The notes under the pieces were generated by a model. It was not told the origin of the DNA, did no database searches, and worked only from the letters and a program-made list of their open reading frames with translations. Positions 4,147 through 8,642 of a stretch of 8,642 nt of DNA are shown here, piece after piece; position 1 is the first letter of the stretch; each line of letters opens with the position of its first letter. Source of the stretch: SIG440 sp045645905 (lineage in GTDB: Bacteria; Bacillota; Clostridia; Monoglobales; Monoglobaceae); contig JAZRJT010000042.1 in the NCBI GenBank assembly GCA_045645905.1, positions 1-8,642 of the forward strand. Reading direction: 5' to 3'. The position numbers were made by a program, and so were the translations under genes.

Positions 4147-7100
4147 ATGCTTTAACTATTGCAATCTTAACCTTTTCGCCATTGATGTTCCATTCTTTTC
4201 CGTCATTTTCTGCGTTGTCAATTGAAACAGCAAGGGTCTGTGCCGAGATTTCATCAAGGTTCTTTGCAATGATTTCATCAATCTTTGCACTGCCACAGCA
4301 GGATACCTTGATATTGTCCTGAACTTCAAAGCCGCCATCCTTACGCATTGTCTGGATTTTGCTGATAATTTCACGGACAAAACCTTCTTCGATAAGTTCG
4401 GGGGTAAGATTTGTGTCAAGAACTACTGTATATGTGCTGTCGCTGTCTGATACAAAACCATCCTTCTGGAGAGTTTCTACCAAAACATCATCAATGCCGA
4501 ATTCAACATCTGTACCTTCAACTGTGAGCTTGATATTTTCGCCCGCGTTGAGTGTTGCCATAACAGCCGCTCCGTCCATCTCGTTAACCTGTTCAAATAT
4601 AGCCTTTACAATCTTGCCATACTTGGGACCCATTGTCTTGAGCTGGGGCTTGAAATTGTAGCTGATAAATGAGCTTGCATTGTCGGTGATTTCGATTTCT
4701 TTAACGTTAAGTTCGTCAAGAATGATGTTTTTGTATACATCAGCAATGTCGCCCTTTGTCTGAACATAAATTTTAGCAATAGGCTGACGGTTCTTGGTGT
4801 TTGCCGCATTACGGCAAGCACGGCCAAGGATAACAATCTTTCTTGCAGCATCCATTTCTTCTTCGATATCCTTAAAGTCAAATTCAGCATTTGCCTTCGG
4901 GAAGTCGCACATATGAATGCTTTCGTGAGCAGACTTATCAACATTGAGAACAAGGTTGCGATAAATCATTTCTGTCATAAACGGAATGAAAGGTGCACAA
5001 ACCTTTGAGAACTCAACAAGAACAGTATAGAGTGTCATATATGCACAAATCTTGTCATCGGTAAGCTCGCTTGCCCAGAAACGTTCACGGCTTCTGCGTA
5101 CATACCAGTTTGAAAGCTCGTCGGTGAATTCCTGAATTAATCTTGTTGCCTCGGTAATTTTGTAGTTTTCAAGGTATTCATCAACCGTGCTGATTACTGT
5201 GTTGAGCTTTGATAAAATCCACTTGTCAAGAAGTGTAAGCTTTGATTTATCAAGAGTATACTTTGTGGGGTCAAAGTTATCTATATCTGCATAGAGTACA
5301 TAGAATGCATAAGTGTTCCAGAGTGTACCCATAAACTTTCTCTGTGACTCGGAAACTGCTTCGTCATGGAAGCGGTTGGGAAGCCATGGTGCACTGTTTG
5401 AATAGAAGTACCATCTTACCGCATCTGAGCCCTGCTTATTGAGGACATCCCATGGGTTAACAACGTTGCCTATATGCTTTGACATCTTGCGTCCGTCCTT
5501 ATCCTGAACGTGACCAAGAACAACGACATTCTTATATGGTGCCTTGTCAAAAAGAAGTGTTGAAATCGCAATAAGTGTATAGAACCAACCTCTTGTCTGG
5601 TCAATAGCCTCGCTGATGAAGTCAGCAGGGAAGTTCTGCTCAAAGAGCTCCTTGTTTTCAAAAGGATAGTGCCACTGTGCAAATGGCATTGAGCCTGAGT
5701 CAAACCAGCAGTCAATAACATCAAGAACTCTCTTCATTTCGCCGCCGCACTTTTCGCACTTTAAGTGAACATTGTCAACATAAGGCTTGTGAAGTTCGAT
5801 ATCGTCAGGAACATTTATACCTTTTGCCTTCAGTTCTTCAATAGAGCCGATACATTCGTGATGACCACATTCACAAGTCCAGATAGGAAGGGGTGTACCC
5901 CAGTATCTTGAACGTGAGAGACCCCAGTCGATTACATTTTCAAGGAAGTTACCAAATCTGCCGTGCTTGATGTTATCGGGCATCCAGTTAACTGTTTCGT
6001 TGTTTGCAAGGAGCTTGTCACGAACAGCAGACATCTTGATGAACCATGTGTCACAAGCATAGTAAAGGAGCGGTGTATCACATCTCCAACAGAATGGATA
6101 GCTGTGTTCAAAATTGATAACCTCAAAGAGCTGATTTCTGTCTTTAAGGTCACGGATAACAAGCTTGTCAACGTCTTTAACAAACATACCCTTCCAGGGT
6201 TCAACCGCATCCACAAATTTACCCTGAGGATTTACAAGGTTAACAAAGGGAAGGTCATTTTCCTTGCCCACACGCGAGTCGTCCTCACCAAAGGCAGGAG
6301 CAATGTGTACGATACCTGTACCGTCGCTCATTGTAACATAGTTGTCAGCAACAATAAAGTGACCCGTCTTATCAAGTGTTGCAAAATTATAAAGAGGCTC
6401 GTACTCTAAACCGCAAAGGTCTGTACCCACGTATTTTTCAAGAACTTCATATTCATCCTTGATAACACTGTCAAGAAGTGCTTCTGCAAGGATAAATGTT
6501 TCGTCGGAAACCTTAACCTTAACATAAGTTTCGTGGGGGTTAACGCACAGTGCTACGTTTGAAGGAAGTGTCCACGGTGTTGTTGTCCACGCCAGGATAT
6601 ATTCGTTTGTTTTTCCCTTTACAATAAACTTTGCAATAAGAGATGCTTCCTTAACATCCTTATATCCCTGAGCAACCTCGTGGCTTGACAGCGAGGTTCC
6701 GCAACGAGGGCAGTAAGGCATAATCTTGTGACCTTTGTAAAGAAGGCCCTTGTCCCAGATGGTTTTAAGTGCCCACCATACAGACTCGATATAATCATTA
6801 TGATAAGTAACATAAGGATTATCCATATCAGCCCAGAAGCCGACACGGTCACTCATTTCCTCCCACTCGCTCTGGTAGGTGAAAACGCTGTCCTTACACT
6901 TTTTAACGAAATCCTCAATACCGTAGTGTTCAATCTGAGGTTTACCGCTGATACCGAGCTGTTTTTCAACCTCAAGCTCAACAGGCAGACCGTGGGTATC
7001 CCAACCTGCTTTTCTGAGAACCCTGTAGCCCTTCATTGTGCGGTAACGGGGAATCAAGTCCTTAATAACACGGGTCAAAACGTGACCTATGTGTGGCTTG

Positions 7101-7255
7101 CCGTTTGCAGTAGGCGGGCCGTCAAAGAATGTATAAACCTCTCCGCCTTCACGGTTGGCAATACTCTTTTTGAATATGTCATTATCCTTCCAAAAAGAGA
7201 CAATCTCTTTTTCTCTTTCAACAAAGGATAAATCCGTTGACACTTTATCGTACAT
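4145..7255 (-). CDS. ileS: Isoleucyl-tRNA synthetase, 1036 aa (type-2-like)
   Basis: This cytosolic class I enzyme joins isoleucine to tRNA-Ile using ATP. The HIGH motif is at 55-58 (PHIGHV) and KMSKH at 590-594. The CP1 editing domain, which removes mischarged valine, shows AWTTTPWTLPSN (222-233) and GTGIVHIAPAFGEDD (312-326). Cysteine pairs at 182/185, 389/392, 461/463 and 500/503 suggest bound zinc. RSRYWGTPLP (448-457) and CWFDSGSMP (516-524) are typical IleRS core motifs, and the anticodon-binding helices occupy roughly 640-800. The length over 1000 aa and the C-terminal segment LTPELIEEGFVREIISKIQ (950-968) point to the eukaryote-like type 2 IleRS found in many Clostridia, a form generally tolerant to mupirocin. 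The HIGH motif is normal. The start ATG has GGAGG with 7 nt spacing; the promoter is at 7305-7333. No T-box leader is present. It is monocistronic by layout. Confidence 0.98.
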   Translation of the reverse strand: MYDKVSTDLSFVEREKEIVSFWKDNDIFKKSIANREGGEVYTFFDGPPTANGKPHIGHVLTRVIKDLIPRYRTMKGYRVLRKAGWDTHGLPVELEVEKQLGISGKPQIEHYGIEDFVKKCKDSVFTYQSEWEEMSDRVGFWADMDNPYVTYHNDYIESVWWALKTIWDKGLLYKGHKIMPYCPRCGTSLSSHEVAQGYKDVKEASLIAKFIVKGKTNEYILAWTTTPWTLPSNVALCVNPHETYVKVKVSDETFILAEALLDSVIKDEYEVLEKYVGTDLCGLEYEPLYNFATLDKTGHFIVADNYVTMSDGTGIVHIAPAFGEDDSRVGKENDLPFVNLVNPQGKFVDAVEPWKGMFVKDVDKLVIRDLKDRNQLFEVINFEHSYPFCWRCDTPLLYYACDTWFIKMSAVRDKLLANNETVNWMPDNIKHGRFGNFLENVIDWGLSRSRYWGTPLPIWTCECGHHECIGSIEELKAKGINVPDDIELHKPYVDNVHLKCEKCGGEMKRVLDVIDCWFDSGSMPFAQWHYPFENKELFEQNFPADFISEAIDQTRGWFYTLIAISTLLFDKAPYKNVVVLGHVQDKDGRKMSKHIGNVVNPWDVLNKQGSDAVRWYFYSNSAPWLPNRFHDEAVSESQRKFMGTLWNTYAFYVLYADIDNFDPTKYTLDKSKLTLLDKWILSKLNTVISTVDEYLENYKITEATRLIQEFTDELSNWYVRRSRERFWASELTDDKICAYMTLYTVLVEFSKVCAPFIPFMTEMIYRNLVLNVDKSAHESIHMCDFPKANAEFDFKDIEEEMDAARKIVILGRACRNAANTKNRQPIAKIYVQTKGDIADVYKNIILDELNVKEIEITDNASSFISYNFKPQLKTMGPKYGKIVKAIFEQVNEMDGAAVMATLNAGENIKLTVEGTDVEFGIDDVLVETLQKDGFVSDSDSTYTVVLDTNLTPELIEEGFVREIISKIQTMRKDGGFEVQDNIKVSCCGSAKIDEIIAKNLDEISAQTLAVSIDNAENDGKEWNINGEKVKIAIVKA

Positions 7256-7304
7256 TGTAATACCTCCTGTGTATAAACAATTGATTACATATTTTAACTA
7301 ATAT

Positions 7305-7333
7305 ATTTTACAGTAAAATTCCCATTTTGTAAA
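7305..7333 (-). promoter_or_regulatory. Sigma-A promoter for ileS
   Basis: On the minus strand TTTACA (7333-7328), a 17-bp spacer and TAAAAT (7310-7305). The predicted start near 7298 leaves about 43 nt of leader, which holds only the ribosome binding site (7268-7263) and AT-rich sequence and is too short for a T-box riboswitch. Confidence 0.75.
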
Positions 7334-7395
7334 GAGATTTGCTAAAATTCCTTCAAAAAATGGTAACTTTTTTTAATTTATTAACAAAAAAGACA

Positions 7396-7424
7396 TTGAA
7401 ATCAAAAGTTTTATGTGGTATACT
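7396..7424 (+). promoter_or_regulatory. Extended -10 sigma-A promoter for the clpE-like gene
   Basis: TTGAAA (7396-7401), 17-bp spacer, TATACT (7419-7424), preceded by TGG, which gives an extended -10 (TGnTATACT). The predicted start is near 7431, about 44 nt before the ATG. An inverted repeat tattca / tgaata (7424-7429 and 7438-7443) straddles that start and could be an operator. No CtsR heptad repeat (GGTCAAA type) and no CIRCE element is visible. Confidence 0.75.
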
Positions 7425-7474
7425 ATTCATCGACTATTGAATAATGGGTACGTTTGTGCCTTGGAGGTATAACA

Positions 7475-8642
7475 ATGCTCTGTACAAGATGCAAAAAAAA
7501 TATGGCCGTGGTTTTTGTTACCAGAATGGAACCCGACGGCAAACAGGTAAATGAGGGCTACTGCCTTTCCTGTGCAAAAGAACTGAATATTGATGCTCTT
7601 AACAATATGATTAAGGGTTTGGGAATTTCTCCCGAAGAATTTGACAATATGAATAGTGAAACTTTAGAAATGATGCGTGGTATGATGGGCGAAGGCGAAG
7701 ATTTTGACCCGTCAGCAATAATTGGCGAGGGTTTTATGGATGCCGGCGATTTTGACGACAGCGAGGATGGCGGTGCTATGAAAAAATCACCCCTTTCCTT
7801 CCTTTCAAATATGTTTGGCGGCAATAATGCTGCAGGCGCAGAAGGTGCTCCACAAAAGGAAAAGTCAGCCAAAAGCGATAAAAAGGACAAACCCAAAAAC
7901 AAGCGTAAATTTCTTGATATGTACGGCACAAACCTGACTGCAAAGGCAAAGTGCGGCGAGATTGACCGTGTGGTTGGCAGAGAAGCCGAAATGAACCGCG
8001 TTGCACAAATTCTTAACCGCCGCACAAAAAACAATCCTGTGCTCATCGGCGAGCCGGGCGTTGGCAAAACCGCCATTGCCGAGGGCCTTGCTCTCAGAAT
8101 TGCAGAAGGCAACGTGCCTGCAAAGCTCTTGGGCTACGAAATCTATCTGCTTGATATGGCGGCAATGGTTGCAGGAACACAATTCCGCGGTCAGTTTGAA
8201 TCACGTCTTAAAACCCTTATTACAGAAGTTAAGGCTCTTGGCAACATCATTCTTGTTATTGACGAGGTGCACGTTCTTACCAAAGCAGGTGATGCCGAGG
8301 GGGCAATGAATGCTGGAAACATTTTAAAGCCTGCTCTTTCACGCGGTGAAATTCAGATTATTGGTGCAACCACATTGGAGGAATACCGCAAGCACATCGA
8401 AAAGGACAGCGCTCTTGAACGCCGTTTTCAATCTGTTATTGTTGAAGAACCCTCGGTTGAAGAAACAATCGAAATGCTGAAGGGTATAAAGGGTTATTAT
8501 GAGGATTATCACAAGGTAAAAATCACCGATGATATTATACGCACAGCGGCAGTACTTTCAAAAAGATATATTACCGACAGATTTCTTCCCGACAAGGCAA
8601 TTGACGTAATTGACGAGGCGGCATCCAAAGCAAATCTTGACA
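7475..8642 (+). CDS. clpE: ClpE-like AAA+ unfoldase, ATP-binding subunit of Clp protease (N-terminal 389 aa)
   Basis: The gene is truncated by the right edge; 389 residues are visible. A zinc-finger-like CxxC pair at C3/C6 and C30/C33 opens the protein, as in ClpE, and the double-helical Clp N-domain of ClpC/ClpA is missing. A low-complexity linker follows: Met/Gly/Asp/Glu-rich at about 60-100 and Lys-rich at about 128-146. The first AAA+ module begins near 147, with Walker A GEPGVGKT (192-199), pore-loop segment AGTQFRGQFE (233-242), Walker B VIDE (261-264), sensor-1 region GATT (297-300), arginine-finger region LERRF (314-318) and RFLPDKAID (369-377). The family unfolds damaged proteins and feeds them to ClpP. 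The ATG has GGAGG (7463-7467) with 7-nt spacing. It is divergent from ileS and has its own promoter. The gene could equally be named clpC in looser annotation; the zinc finger favours clpE. Confidence 0.92.
   Translation, partial: MLCTRCKKNMAVVFVTRMEPDGKQVNEGYCLSCAKELNIDALNNMIKGLGISPEEFDNMNSETLEMMRGMMGEGEDFDPSAIIGEGFMDAGDFDDSEDGGAMKKSPLSFLSNMFGGNNAAGAEGAPQKEKSAKSDKKDKPKNKRKFLDMYGTNLTAKAKCGEIDRVVGREAEMNRVAQILNRRTKNNPVLIGEPGVGKTAIAEGLALRIAEGNVPAKLLGYEIYLLDMAAMVAGTQFRGQFESRLKTLITEVKALGNIILVIDEVHVLTKAGDAEGAMNAGNILKPALSRGEIQIIGATTLEEYRKHIEKDSALERRFQSVIVEEPSVEETIEMLKGIKGYYEDYHKVKITDDIIRTAAVLSKRYITDRFLPDKAIDVIDEAASKANLD

Noticed and set aside
5963..6409. Plus-strand open frame of 148 codons inside ileS
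   Set aside because: It is an antisense shadow of ileS with no ribosome binding site and no recognisable protein features; the same holds for the plus-strand frame at 6728-7231.
7256..7474. T-box riboswitch for ileS, CtsR or CIRCE operators for the clpE-like gene
   Set aside because: None of the signature motifs is present on either strand in the gap.
7558..8112. Minus-strand open frame of 184 codons opposite the clpE-like gene
   Set aside because: The plus strand encodes clear AAA+ motifs throughout; the antisense frame is Ser/Pro/Arg-rich low-complexity sequence typical of a shadow frame.

Overview
The window looks like ordinary chromosome from a low-GC anaerobic Firmicute, most likely a Clostridia member. 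Supporting signs are strong GGAGG-type ribosome binding sites, several near-consensus sigma-A promoters with 17-bp spacers, an A-type flavoprotein plus rubredoxin pair (oxygen/NO detoxification in anaerobes), a long type-2-looking isoleucyl-tRNA synthetase and a ClpE-like unfoldase with an N-terminal zinc finger. I see no phage, insertion sequence, CRISPR array, tRNA or rRNA.

Layout, left to right. At 1-322 (minus) lies the N-terminal part of an EF-G-like translational GTPase, with a TTG start, its own promoter and a ~100-nt leader. At 512-1324 (minus) is an unrecognised 270-aa Cys-rich protein. A 250-bp gap follows with unusually rich inverted-repeat structure (1432-1491 and 1498-1558). At 1577-2461 (plus) is a very Cys-rich protein of about 294 aa with no assigned function. 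A strong bidirectional terminator (2474-2510) separates it from a convergent two-gene operon: A-type flavodiiron protein (2709-3869) followed by rubredoxin (2533-2688). The next gap (3870-4144) holds the operon promoter and a run of five inverted repeats, including a perfect 30-bp palindrome. ileS fills 4145-7255 (minus). A divergent promoter region (7256-7474) also drives a clpE-like gene on the plus strand, which runs off the right edge. No gap exceeds 300 bases.

Functionally, the flavodiiron protein and rubredoxin form a redox pair in which rubredoxin passes electrons to the diiron enzyme. IleRS and the EF-G-like factor belong to translation, and ClpE-like belongs to protein quality control. 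The two divergently transcribed Cys-rich proteins are the least understood genes here. The structured DNA/RNA between them is the part I would look at first, but nothing in the window is clearly a new multi-gene system.
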